From contig NZ_PVNH01000011.1 in NCBI RefSeq assembly GCF_003001955.1, positions 186,001-250,000 of the forward strand: 64,000 nt of DNA, written 5' to 3'. The position numbers were made by a program, and so were the translations under genes. Positions within the stretch are counted from its first letter, which is position 1, and every line of letters begins with the position of its first letter. The notes under the pieces were generated by a model, which ran no database searches, had not been told where the DNA came from, and was given only the letters and a program-made list of their open reading frames with translations. This DNA comes from Prauserella shujinwangii (GTDB taxonomy: Bacteria; Actinomycetota; Actinomycetes; Mycobacteriales; Pseudonocardiaceae). Of the stretch, positions 41,072-50,429 are shown piece by piece.

Positions 41072-41092
41072 ACTGGCAGTGACGCCAGTCAC
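41072..41092. promoter_or_regulatory. overlapping palindromes upstream of ABC operon
   Basis: ACTGGC-N6-GCCAGT (41072-41089) and GTGAC-GCCA-GTCAC (41079-41092) overlap about 50-70 bases upstream of the first transporter gene. The position suits an operator for the adjacent LuxR-type regulator. Confidence 0.4.
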
Positions 41093-41141
41093 ACGACCGA
41101 GGAGGTTGAGTGCGCACGGTTGGGTCATCCAAGGACACGCT

Positions 41142-41950
<809 letters not shown>

Positions 41951-41954
<4 letters not shown>

Positions 41955-42733
41955 CCCCCGCCGAGCTGCGCGTCGAGAACGTCACCCTGCGCTTCGGCGG
42001 CCTGCGGGCGCTCGACTCCGTGTCCTTCGACGTCCAGCCGGGCTCGCTGCACGCGCTGATCGGCCCCAACGGCGCGGGCAAGTCGAGTTGCTTCAACGTG
42101 ATCTGCGGGCTGTACCGGGCCAGCGAGGGACGGGTGTTCTTCGGCGACGTCGAGCTGACCCGCCAGCGCCCCAACCGGCTCGCCCGGCTCGGCATCGGCC
42201 GGTCGTTCCAGAACGCCGCGTTGTCGTCGCATTCGACCGTGCTCGACAACGTCATGCTCGGCAGGTTCGCCCTGACCAGGGGTGGCTTCCTGGAGTGCGG
42301 GCTGCGGCTGCCGTGGATCACCCGCACCGAGCGCAGGCACGCCGAGCGGGCCGCCGAGATCTGCGAGTTCCTCGGCATCGGCGACGTGCTGCACACCCCG
42401 GTCGGCGCGTTGCCGTACGGCGCGGTGAAGCGGGTCGACATCGCCCGCGCGCTCGCCGTCGAACCCGCGCTGCTGCTGCTGGACGAGCCCGCGGCGGGCA
42501 TGAACGCGGCCGAGACCGCCGAACTCGCGCACACCATCCACGAGATCCGCGCCGAACTGGGCATCTCGATCCTGCTGGTGGAGCACGACATGGGACTCGT
42601 GATGGGCATCGCCGACCGGGTCAGCGTGCTCGACTTCGGCCGGCTGATCGCCGACGGCACGCCCGCCGAGGTGCAGGCCGACCCCGAGGTCGTGCGGGCG
42701 TACCTCGGTACCGACCACAAGGAGAACGCGTAG
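41951..42733 (+). CDS. livG: LivG-type ABC transporter ATPase
   Basis: A 260-residue ATPase with Walker A GPNGAGKSS, the typical LivG insert and QNAALSSHSTVLDNVMLG region, a degenerate signature (LPYGAVKRVDIA, lacking LSGGQ), Walker B LLLLDEPAAGM, and the switch His in VEHDMG. It pairs with LivF to energise uptake. ATG 41951 overlaps the livF stop, and its TAG overlaps the GTG of livH by one base. The LPYGAVKR version of the signature is common in LivG proteins. Confidence 0.9.
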
Positions 42734-43611
42734 TGGAGACGTTCGTTCAGCTGGTGGTGAACGGCTTCGGCAAGGGCGCCGTGTTCGCGTTGCTGGCACT
42801 GGGTTTCGTGGTGATCTTCAAGGCCACGGAGGTGGTGAACTTCGCCCACGGCTCCCTCGTGCTGTTCGGTGGTTACCTCGTCGTGGCCACGCGGGAGACG
42901 CTCGGCTGGGCCGGGGCGGCCGTGCTCGGTGTGGTCAGCGCCGGAGTGCTGGCCCTGCTTGTGGAACGGTTGCTGCTGTCGAGATCCCGGCTCGCCGATC
43001 CGTTCAGCCTCGCCCTGCTCACCATCGGTGTCGACGTGATCATCACCGAAGAGATCGTGCGCAGGCTCGGTGTCTCGCTGCCGTTCATCGGCGACGCGTG
43101 GGACGCGCAGCCGGTGCAGGTGGGCGGGGTGACGCTGTTCCGCACGCACCTGGTGGCGATGGTCGTCGCGACCGTGCTGATCACCGCGTTCTTCATCGCC
43201 TTCCGGTACTCCAACTGGGGCGTGGCCATGCGGGCGCAGGCGGAGAACAAGGAGGCGGCCGCCCTCGTGGGCATCCGCAGCTCGCGGGTCACGGCGACCG
43301 CGTGGCTCGTCGCGGGCCTGCTCGCGGGCGTGGCGGTGCTGTTCATCGCCACCCAGGACTTCTCGGGTGCCGGGTTGTCCCGGGGCACCCATTCGATCGC
43401 GCTGGCTGCCTTCCCCGCGGCGATCCTCGGCGGGCTCGACTCCACCGCGGGCGCGATCGTCGGGGGGCTCACCGTGGGCCTGGTGGACGCCCTCTCCACG
43501 CACTACGTGTCGTTCGCCTTCGCCAAGAGCGCCGTGTTCCTCGTGATGCTGGTCGTGCTGGTCGTCCGGCCGTCGGGGTTGTTCGGGACGAGGGAGAGTA
43601 CCCGTGTCTGA
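42733..43611 (+). CDS. livH: LivH-type ABC transporter permease
   Basis: A 292-residue inner-membrane permease with about eight hydrophobic segments. Family landmarks are GLVVIFKATEVVNFAHG-type FVVIFKATEVVNFAHGSLV near the N-terminus, the MRAQAENKEAAALVGI coupling loop, and the AAFPAAILGGLDSTAGAIVGG segment. It forms the channel with LivM. The GTG start overlaps the livG stop, and the end overlaps livM by eight bases. Confidence 0.92.
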   Translation: METFVQLVVNGFGKGAVFALLALGFVVIFKATEVVNFAHGSLVLFGGYLVVATRETLGWAGAAVLGVVSAGVLALLVERLLLSRSRLADPFSLALLTIGVDVIITEEIVRRLGVSLPFIGDAWDAQPVQVGGVTLFRTHLVAMVVATVLITAFFIAFRYSNWGVAMRAQAENKEAAALVGIRSSRVTATAWLVAGLLAGVAVLFIATQDFSGAGLSRGTHSIALAAFPAAILGGLDSTAGAIVGGLTVGLVDALSTHYVSFAFAKSAVFLVMLVVLVVRPSGLFGTRESTRV

Positions 43612-44785
43612 GTCCAGCACGACGAGCGCGACGACCGTCGCGGAGTCCCCACCGGAGCGGCCGGACCCACGCCCGCGACCGGTGCGCGCCCGCGGTCCGA
43701 TGTGGTGGGTGCGAGCCCTGCTGTGGCTGGCCCTGCTGATCGTCCTGCTCGCGCTGCCGCTGTACCTGGAAGCGCAGTGGTTGCGCGCGGGCGAGTACAT
43801 GATGGTCGGTGCGGTCGGCGCCATCGGCCTGACCCTGCTCACCGGGCAGGCGGGCCAGCTGTCGCTCGCGCACGCGTTCTTCCTGCTCGCCGGTGGCACC
43901 GCGTACACCGTGCTCGCCGGTGGCCAGGAAGGCGAGCGGAACCTGGTGGGGTTCAACCTGCCGCCGCTGCTCGCGCTGCTCGGGGCCGTCGCGATCACCG
44001 CGCTGCTCGGCATCGCGTTCGCTCCGGTCGCGGGCCGGTTGCGCGGCATCTACCTCGGCGTGGCCTCGCTGGCACTGGTGTTCCTCGGGCTCTACTTCGG
44101 ACAGGCCGCGGAAGGCCTCACCGGCGGGACGTCGACCGGCCGTGCCCCCGAGCCGTTCTCCCTGTTCGGTTTCGAGTTCTCGAACGAGGGCGACCTGGAG
44201 ATCCTCGGCGTCCCGTTCCGGCAGTCGGAGCGGGTCTGGTACCTGTTCCTCGGGCTCCTGCTGATCGCGTTCCTGCTGGCGCTCGGGGCCGTGCGCAGCC
44301 GGGTCGGCAGGTCGTGGCGCGCCGTGCGGGACAACGAGGCCGCGGCCGCGGTGATGGGCGTGAGCGTGGCCAGGGCCAAGGCGGGAGCGTTCGCCGTCTC
44401 CTCCGCCTACGCGGGTCTCGCCGGGGTGATGACCGTGCTCTGGTTCGACATCCTCAAGCCCGACGAGAGCGAGTTCGGCACCTACGGCATCAACGTCTCC
44501 ATCGCGTTCCTCGCGATGGTGATCATCGGCGGGCTCGGCTCGGTGCCGGGGGCGCTCGTGGGCGCGGTGGTCGTGAACGGGCTGCCCCAGGTGCTCGCGC
44601 TCTACTCGACGAAGCTCGGCTGGTTCACCGGGACCGGCGAGGGTGCCTTCACCCCCGTCTTGATCAGTTCGTTCGTGTACGGCGCGGCGATCATCCTCGT
44701 CGTGCTGTTCGAGCCCGGCGGCCTGGCGGCGATCGGCCGCAGGATCGCGGGCCGCCTGAGCAACCCAGCGCGTGGAAGGGAATGA
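43604..44785 (+). CDS. livM: LivM-type ABC transporter permease
   Basis: A 393-residue permease with a polar N-terminal extension of about 35 residues (Ser/Thr/Pro/Arg-rich), then about nine membrane segments. Landmarks are IGLTLLTGQAGQLSLAHAFF near residue 75, the coupling loop RAVRDNEAAAAVMGVSV, and the AMVIIGGLGSVPGALVGAVV segment. It starts inside livH (eight-base overlap) and is followed by the binding protein gene after three bases, so all five genes are one operon. Confidence 0.92.
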   Translation: MSESSTTSATTVAESPPERPDPRPRPVRARGPMWWVRALLWLALLIVLLALPLYLEAQWLRAGEYMMVGAVGAIGLTLLTGQAGQLSLAHAFFLLAGGTAYTVLAGGQEGERNLVGFNLPPLLALLGAVAITALLGIAFAPVAGRLRGIYLGVASLALVFLGLYFGQAAEGLTGGTSTGRAPEPFSLFGFEFSNEGDLEILGVPFRQSERVWYLFLGLLLIAFLLALGAVRSRVGRSWRAVRDNEAAAAVMGVSVARAKAGAFAVSSAYAGLAGVMTVLWFDILKPDESEFGTYGINVSIAFLAMVIIGGLGSVPGALVGAVVVNGLPQVLALYSTKLGWFTGTGEGAFTPVLISSFVYGAAIILVVLFEPGGLAAIGRRIAGRLSNPARGRE

Positions 44786-44788
44786 GAC

Positions 44789-46039
44789 ATGAGGCGATGG
44801 ACAGTGGTCGCGTGCGCGTCGGCACTCGTGCTGGCGTCCTGCGGCACCAAGGGCGGGGGCGGAGACGAAGGGGGCGAGGGCGCCGGGGGCGTGCGGACCG
44901 GCGTCGGGGTCACGGACTCCACGATCACCCTCGGCGTGATGACCGACCAGACGGGCCCGTTCAAGAACCTGTCGACCGGGATCACCCACGGCAACGAGCT
45001 GTGGGTGGAGGACGTCAACGCCCAGGGCGGCGTCTGCGACCGGGAGATCAAGCTGGAGATCGTCGACCACGGCTACAAGGCGGACACCGCGAAGACCCTG
45101 TACCCGCAGCTGGAACCGAAGGTGCTCGGCATGGTGCAGCTGGTCGGCTCCCCGGTGACGGCGGCGCTGAACAGTGACCTCGAGGGCGACGAGATGACCA
45201 CCACGCCCGCGTCGTGGTCGTCCGAACTGCTCGACAACCCGTACCTGATGATCGTCGGCACCACCTACGACGTGGAGATGATCGACGGGCTGTCGTACCT
45301 GCAGGAGCAGGGCATGATCGCCGACGGCGACACGGTCGGGCACATCTACATCGACGGCGAGTACGGCTTCAACGGCCTGCGCGGCGCGCGGTACTACGCC
45401 AAGCAGCACAACCTGAAGCTGCGCGAGGTCAAGATCACCTCCAGCGACAACGACCTCACCAACGTCGTCACCGGCCTGCGTGGCCAGGGGGTGAAGGCCA
45501 TCCTGCTGACCACCACCCCGACCCAGACGGGTTCGGTCGCGGCGGCCAACAAGGCACTCGGGCTGAACGTCCCGATCCTCGGCAACAACCCGACGTTCGA
45601 CCCGCTGCTGCACAACAGCCCGGCCGCGGGCGCGCTCGACAACCTGTACGTCGTGGCGAGCAGCGTGCCGTTCTCCGCCGACATCCCCAAGATGCAGGAG
45701 GTGGCCAGGAAGTACGAGGAGGCTGGCTTCACGGAGCCGCCGAACGCCGGTGTCCCGTACGGCTACGCGGTGGCCGAAGTGTGGGGCACGGTGCTGCGGA
45801 AGGCGTGTGACAACGGCGACCTCACGCGGTCGGGAGTGCACGAGGCGCTGCAGCAGACGACATCCGCCGAGACCGGTGACCTCGTGGCGCCGCTGGACTT
45901 CTCGAAGCCCGGCGCGCCCGCGACGCGGCAGGTCTACGTCGCGCAGCCGGACAAGTCGGTGCCCGGTGGCATGAAGTACGTCAAGGAGCTGTTCGTGTCC
46001 GAGGACGCGAAGACCTACCAGGCCCCGCACGAGGGCTGA
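44789..46039 (+). CDS. ABC transporter substrate-binding lipoprotein (LivK/HAAT type)
   Basis: A 416-residue binding protein with a lipoprotein signal (lipobox LASC near residue 18), a Gly/Glu-rich linker, and a type I periplasmic-binding fold (TITLGVMTDQTGPFKNLSTG; HIYIDGEYGFNGLRGARYYA; VVTGLRGQGVKAILLTTTP). This fold is used for branched-chain amino acids, amides, urea and aromatic acids. The substrate is not determined by sequence alone. It is the last gene of the operon and is followed by a strong hairpin. Confidence 0.9.
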   Translation: MRRWTVVACASALVLASCGTKGGGGDEGGEGAGGVRTGVGVTDSTITLGVMTDQTGPFKNLSTGITHGNELWVEDVNAQGGVCDREIKLEIVDHGYKADTAKTLYPQLEPKVLGMVQLVGSPVTAALNSDLEGDEMTTTPASWSSELLDNPYLMIVGTTYDVEMIDGLSYLQEQGMIADGDTVGHIYIDGEYGFNGLRGARYYAKQHNLKLREVKITSSDNDLTNVVTGLRGQGVKAILLTTTPTQTGSVAAANKALGLNVPILGNNPTFDPLLHNSPAAGALDNLYVVASSVPFSADIPKMQEVARKYEEAGFTEPPNAGVPYGYAVAEVWGTVLRKACDNGDLTRSGVHEALQQTTSAETGDLVAPLDFSKPGAPATRQVYVAQPDKSVPGGMKYVKELFVSEDAKTYQAPHEG

Positions 46040-46060
46040 GCGATCCGCGGGTCACCTGTG

Positions 46061-46115
46061 GGCAGTGAAGGCCACCTCCAGTGCGTTGAACGCACTGAAG
46101 GTGGCCTTCACTGCC
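46061..46115 (+). terminator. 27-bp palindrome after the ABC operon
   Basis: Arms 46061-46087 and 46089-46115 pair at 26 of 27 positions around a single-base loop (GGCAGTGAAGGCCACC... outer arm). It follows the transporter operon by 22 bases and precedes the MetE-like gene. Probable terminator; palindromes of this sequence type look like a repeated genomic element. Confidence 0.75.
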
Positions 46116-46205
46116 GCGGGGCACGAGCGCAAGCCCCTTTTCAGTGTTTGGAAGGATTTCGCCCGCGTATTGATGGTGCTCAGCGCGACATGTGAGTATT
46201 CGGCA

Positions 46206-47327
46206 ATGAGTCAGCGTTCGACACCTCCGTTCCGCGCAGACCACGTAGGCAGCCTGCTCCGGCCCGCCGAGCTCCGTGCGGCCAGGGAGAAGGCCGCACA
46301 GGGCACGATCACTCCCGGCGAGCTGCGGGAGGTGGAGGACAGGGCCATCCGCGGCGTCGTCGAGCTGCAGCGCAAGGCCGGCCTGCGGTCCGCCACCGAC
46401 GGCGAGTTCCGCCGGGCGTCGTGGCACATGGACTTCATCTACCAGCTCGGTGGCGTGTCGCAGAGCGACGAGCGGCTGCACGTCAAGTTCCACAACGCCG
46501 CGGGCGACCTGGAGTTCAGCCCGCCCGGATTGCAGGTCGACGGGAAGGTGCGGCTGAACAAGACCATCTTCGGCGACCACTTCGCGTACCTGAAGTCCGT
46601 TGTGGACAGCGGCGTCACTCCCAAGCAGACGATCCCGTCGCCGAGCATGGTCTACTACCGGGGCGGCCGGGCCGCCGTCGACGAGCAGGTGTATCCCGAC
46701 CTCGAGGACTTCTTCACCGACCTCGCCGCCGCGTACGCCGACCAGATCAAGGGCATGGGTGCGCTCGGCTGCACCTACCTCCAGCTCGACGACACCAGCC
46801 TTGCCTACCTCAACGACCCGAAGCAGCGCGAGCTGGTGGCGCGCATGGGCGGCGACCCGGAGACGCTGCACCTGCGCAACATCAAGACGATGAACGCCGC
46901 GATCGAGGCCAAGCCGGAGGGCATGGCGATCACCACGCACCTGTGCCGGGGCAACTTCCGCTCGTCGTGGGCCGCCGAGGGCAGCTACGACTTCGTCGCG
47001 GAGGCACTGTTCAACGAGCTGAACGTGGACGGCTTCTTCCTGGAGTTCGACGACGAGCGCTCCGGCGGCTTCGAGCCGCTGCGGTTCGTGCCGAAGGGCA
47101 AGTACGTGGTGCTCGGGCTCGTCACCACCAAGCGGGGCGAGCTGGAACCGATGGAGACGCTGGAGCGGCGCATCGAGCAGGCCGCCAAGTACGTCGACAT
47201 CGACCAGCTGTGCCTCTCCCCGCAGTGCGGGTTCTCCTCGACCGAGGAGGGCAACGACCTCACCGAGGAGCAGCAGGTCCGCAAGCTCGAACGCATCGTC
47301 GAGACGGCAGCCAAGGTCTGGGGCTGA
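46206..47327 (+). CDS. MetE C-terminal-domain-like methyltransferase (YxjG-type)
   Basis: A 373-residue single-domain relative of cobalamin-independent methionine synthase. It has HVGSLLRPAELR near the start, the TDGEFRR segment, zinc ligands in THLCRGN (His-x-Cys) and PQCGFSS (Cys), and QLDDTSLAY in the core. The family (Bacillus YxjG/YxjH-like) is associated with methionine salvage or with use of alternative methyl donors. It differs clearly from the 6362 protein, so the two are not recent duplicates. ATG 46206 has no obvious ribosome binding site. It is bounded by palindromes on both sides and is convergent with ktrA. Confidence 0.88.
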   Translation: MSQRSTPPFRADHVGSLLRPAELRAAREKAAQGTITPGELREVEDRAIRGVVELQRKAGLRSATDGEFRRASWHMDFIYQLGGVSQSDERLHVKFHNAAGDLEFSPPGLQVDGKVRLNKTIFGDHFAYLKSVVDSGVTPKQTIPSPSMVYYRGGRAAVDEQVYPDLEDFFTDLAAAYADQIKGMGALGCTYLQLDDTSLAYLNDPKQRELVARMGGDPETLHLRNIKTMNAAIEAKPEGMAITTHLCRGNFRSSWAAEGSYDFVAEALFNELNVDGFFLEFDDERSGGFEPLRFVPKGKYVVLGLVTTKRGELEPMETLERRIEQAAKYVDIDQLCLSPQCGFSSTEEGNDLTEEQQVRKLERIVETAAKVWG

Positions 47328-47345
47328 TCCGCGCACGTCCGCATG

Positions 47346-47396
47346 TCATGAGTGGCTCGTTACTGACGAATTTCGCCAGTAACGAGCCACGCATGA
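47346..47396. terminator. 25-bp palindrome between convergent genes
   Basis: Arms 47346-47370 and 47372-47396 pair at 23 of 25 positions around one base (core GTGGCTCGTTACTG). It lies exactly between the convergent MetE-like and ktrA genes and should terminate both. Confidence 0.8.
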
Positions 47397-47400
47397 CTCC

Positions 47401-48066
47401 TCAGGTGAGGTCGGCGAACTCCTCGACGTCCTCGCGACGGCCCGCCACGACGAGGATGTCGTCGGGGTGCACCACGGTCTCCGCGGTGGCGTAGGTGAAG
47501 CCCTGTCCGGCGCGCTTGATCCCCACCACCGTGACGCCGTACTTGCCGCGCAACTTCGTCTCGCCGAGTGCCTTGCCGATGGCCTCCACGGGCGCGGTCG
47601 TCTTGACGATCGCGTAGTCGTCCTCGAACTCTATGTAGTCCAGCATGCGGCCGGTCACGAGGTGGGCCACCCGCTCACCCATCTCGTGCTCCGGCAGCAC
47701 GACGTGGTGCGCGCCCACACGCTCCAGGATCCGGCCGTGCTGCCTGCTGACCGCCTTCGCCCAGATGTTGGGCACGCCCAGTTCCGAAAGCAGCGACGTG
47801 GTGAGGATGCTCGCCTCGATGTCGCTGCCGATGCCGACCACGGCCCTGCGGAAGTCGGGCACGCCGAGCTGCCGCAGTGCCTCCGGGTCGGTGGTGTCGG
47901 CCGCGACCGTGTGCGTGAACGCGTCGGCGAACCGTTGCACCCTCTTGGGATCGCGGTCGATGCCGAGCACCTCGCTGCCACCCCTGGTCAGTTCGGTCGC
48001 CAGCGAGCTGCCGAACCGGCCGAGCCCGATCACGACCACGCGATGAGTCCTGTTGCGACTAGCCAA
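47401..48066 (-). CDS. ktrA: KtrA/TrkA potassium channel regulatory subunit
   Basis: A 221-residue RCK protein. The N-terminal NAD/ATP-binding Rossmann domain has the GLGRFGSSLA motif and the acidic EVLGIDRDP strand end. The C-terminal RCK_C domain covers about residues 135-215. It forms the cytoplasmic ring that gates the KtrB channel in response to nucleotides. The start is a TTG at 48066, which lies within the last codons of ktrB (eight-base overlap), so the two are coupled. No better start is available in frame. Confidence 0.92.
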   Translation of the reverse strand: MASRNRTHRVVVIGLGRFGSSLATELTRGGSEVLGIDRDPKRVQRFADAFTHTVAADTTDPEALRQLGVPDFRRAVVGIGSDIEASILTTSLLSELGVPNIWAKAVSRQHGRILERVGAHHVVLPEHEMGERVAHLVTGRMLDYIEFEDDYAIVKTTAPVEAIGKALGETKLRGKYGVTVVGIKRAGQGFTYATAETVVHPDDILVVAGRREDVEEFADLT

Positions 48067-49447
48067 CGATCGGCCTCTCTTCCGGTAGTTCGTAACGCCG
48101 GGTGCGCTCGCGCAGCGCGAGCGCCGACGCGAGCGTGATGGGGCCGAGCCTGCCGAGGAACATCAGCGCCGTCAGCACGAGCTCGCCCGCCGTCGACACG
48201 TTCGCGGTGATCCCTGTGGACAGTCCCACGGTCCCGAACGCCGACACCGCCTCGAACAGGACGGCCTCGAGACCGAACGGGGTGAAGGTCAGCAGGAGCA
48301 GCGTTCCCGTCACCACGGCCCCGACGCTGAGCAGGGCCACCGACAACGCCTGTCGCTGGGTGCTCGCGGTCAGCCTGCGCCCCATGACGTGCACGGTCGG
48401 CTCGCCGCGGATCTCGGCGAGGATCACGAACGCGAGCAGGGCGAACGTCGTCACCTTGATACCGCCCGCGGTGCCCGCGCTGCCCCCGCCGATGAACATC
48501 AGCATGTCGTTGACGAACAGGGCGCCCGACTCCATCTGCCCGATGTCGAGGCTGTTGAAGCCCGCCGTGCGGGGCATCACCCCGTGCGTGAGCCCGGCGA
48601 GCAGCTTGCCGCCGATGCCGAGCCCGCCCAGCGTCTCGGGGTTGTTCCACTCGGCGGCCGAGATCGCGACCGTCCCGACCACGAGCAGGGCCGTCGTGGT
48701 GAGCAGGGTGATCTTCGCGTGCAGCGACCAGCGCTTGCGGCCCCGGCGCCGCCGCCAGATCTCCACCCACACCGGGAAGCCGAGTCCACCCGCGACTACC
48801 GCGACGATGATGGGCAGGCAGATCCAGGCATCGGTGGTGAACCGCATCAGGCTGTCCGGGTACAGCGCGAACCCCGCGTTGTTGAACGCCGAGATCGCGT
48901 GGAACACGCCGAAGTAGACGGCCTGCCCGGTGTCGTAGCCGTACGCCAGCCCCAGCCTCGCGGCCAGCACCACGCTCGTGACCGCCTCGAACGCGAGGCT
49001 GATCAGCACGACACCGGCGACGACGCGCCGCACCTGGCCGAGGTCCAGCGCCTTCGTCTCGGTCTGCGCGGTCAGTTGCAGGCGCAGCCCGAACCGGCGG
49101 GCGACGAGCAACCCGAGCAGGGAGGCGATCGTCATGATGCCGAGGCCGCCGACCTGGATCAGGCCCAGGATCACCAGCTCGCCGAACGTCGACCAGTGCG
49201 ACGGGGTGTCGACGACGACCAGACCCGTGACGCAGACCGCGGACGTGGCGGTGAACAGCGCCGTGACGAAGCCGGTCTGCGCACCGGGTTCCGCGGCGGC
49301 GGGCAGCAGCAACAGCAACGTGCCCATCGCGATCACGGTCGCGAACGCGGTCACCACCACCCGTGCGGGATGCCGCCAGCTGGGCAGGAGCCGACGCAGC
49401 ACCACCCGCGCGACGTCAGTCGTCACCCGGGTCCCCCTGCGCTCCAT
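48059..49447 (-). CDS. ktrB: KtrB/TrkH potassium uptake channel
   Basis: A 462-residue membrane protein with four repeated membrane-pore-membrane units. Selectivity-filter-like loops include TATSAVCVTGL, AISAFNNAGFAL, MPRTAGFNSLD and AFGTVGLSTG, each with the central Gly. The gating loop GGGSAGTAGGIKVTT lies in the third unit. It mediates K+ (or Na+-coupled K+) uptake with KtrA. ATG 49447 gives a short basic N-terminus; a GTG eight codons later is an alternative. Confidence 0.93.
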   Translation of the reverse strand: MERRGTRVTTDVARVVLRRLLPSWRHPARVVVTAFATVIAMGTLLLLLPAAAEPGAQTGFVTALFTATSAVCVTGLVVVDTPSHWSTFGELVILGLIQVGGLGIMTIASLLGLLVARRFGLRLQLTAQTETKALDLGQVRRVVAGVVLISLAFEAVTSVVLAARLGLAYGYDTGQAVYFGVFHAISAFNNAGFALYPDSLMRFTTDAWICLPIIVAVVAGGLGFPVWVEIWRRRRGRKRWSLHAKITLLTTTALLVVGTVAISAAEWNNPETLGGLGIGGKLLAGLTHGVMPRTAGFNSLDIGQMESGALFVNDMLMFIGGGSAGTAGGIKVTTFALLAFVILAEIRGEPTVHVMGRRLTASTQRQALSVALLSVGAVVTGTLLLLTFTPFGLEAVLFEAVSAFGTVGLSTGITANVSTAGELVLTALMFLGRLGPITLASALALRERTRRYELPEERPIVG

Positions 49448-49518
49448 GGATCACGGTTCGCCAGCGTATGCCCGTCGCGGGGTTGCGGGCGTCCCCAGCG
49501 CACAGTTGGGTGAGTGGT

Positions 49519-50328
49519 ATGCGGCACAACGCGCAGGTGTCACCGTCGGTCACGGGACGCGTGCTCGACGTGCTCGACGCGTTCTCCGCGGACCGCCCTG
49601 TGCTCACGCTGTCCGAGCTGAGCAGGCGGGCCGGGCTGCCGTTGTCGACGGCCCACCGGCTCGTCCGCGAGCTCACCGACCGCGGCGCGCTCGAACGGGA
49701 CGAGCGCGGCGGGTACCGGATCGGCCTGTGGTTGTGGGAGGTCGCCTCGCTCGCTCCGCACGGTCCCGGCCTGCGGGAGAGCGCGATGCCGTTCCTGGAG
49801 GACCTGTACGAGGCGACGCACCAGAACGTGCAGCTGGCGGTGATGGACGGCGCCGAGGTGGTCTACCTGGAGCGGATCTCCGGGCGCAACGCCGTGCGGA
49901 TCCAGTCGCGGGTCGGTGGCAGGCTGCCCGTGCACGCGACGGGCGTCGGCCTGGTACTGCTGGCCTACGCGCGGCCGGAGGTGCAGGAACAGGTGCTCGC
50001 CGCGCCGCTGAAGCGGTACTCGCCGGGGACCCTCGCCACGCCGGAGTCACTGCGCAGGGCGCTGGCCGACGTGCGGCGGGACGGCTTCGCGATCAGCGAC
50101 GGGCAGATCGAGCCGCACGTGATCTCGGTGGCGGCGCCGGTGTACGGGGCCGACGACACGGTGCGCGCCGCGATCTCGATCGTGGTGCCCAAGGAGGGGA
50201 CCGACGCCCGGTCCCTGGTGCCCGCCGTGCGCGCGGCCGCCAGGGGCATCTCCCGCGTGCTCGGGGCACCGCGAGCCACCCGGGTGGCCCACGACGCGCA
50301 CCGCGAGACCCACCGACCACGCCGCTGA
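49519..50328 (+). CDS. IclR-family transcriptional regulator
   Basis: A 269-residue regulator with an N-terminal winged helix-turn-helix (VLDVLDAFSADRPVLTLSEL, SRRAGLPLSTAHRLVRELTDRG; about residues 12-60) and a C-terminal effector domain (QLAVMDGAEVVYLERISG; RLPVHATGVGLVLLAY; VRRDGFAISDGQIEPHVISVAAPV). It ends 101 bases before the 4-hydroxybenzoate hydroxylase gene on the same strand. IclR regulators such as PobR and PcaR control this pathway, so 4-hydroxybenzoate or a downstream product is a plausible effector. ATG 49519 is preferred over GTG 49510. Confidence 0.9.
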   Translation: MRHNAQVSPSVTGRVLDVLDAFSADRPVLTLSELSRRAGLPLSTAHRLVRELTDRGALERDERGGYRIGLWLWEVASLAPHGPGLRESAMPFLEDLYEATHQNVQLAVMDGAEVVYLERISGRNAVRIQSRVGGRLPVHATGVGLVLLAYARPEVQEQVLAAPLKRYSPGTLATPESLRRALADVRRDGFAISDGQIEPHVISVAAPVYGADDTVRAAISIVVPKEGTDARSLVPAVRAAARGISRVLGAPRATRVAHDAHRETHRPRR

Positions 50329-50341
50329 CTGTGGACAAAGG

Positions 50342-50358
50342 CTTCCATTGGCCGGAAG
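50342..50358. promoter_or_regulatory. dyad upstream of pobA
   Basis: CTTCC-N7-GGAAG lies about 75 bases upstream of the pobA start and directly after the IclR gene. It is a candidate operator for the IclR protein. Confidence 0.3.
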
Positions 50359-50429
50359 GGGTGGTGGCCGGGGGACGACCTCGCGACGCACCCTGGCCGG
50401 GCAACGGCGCGGACGAACGGGAGGAATCG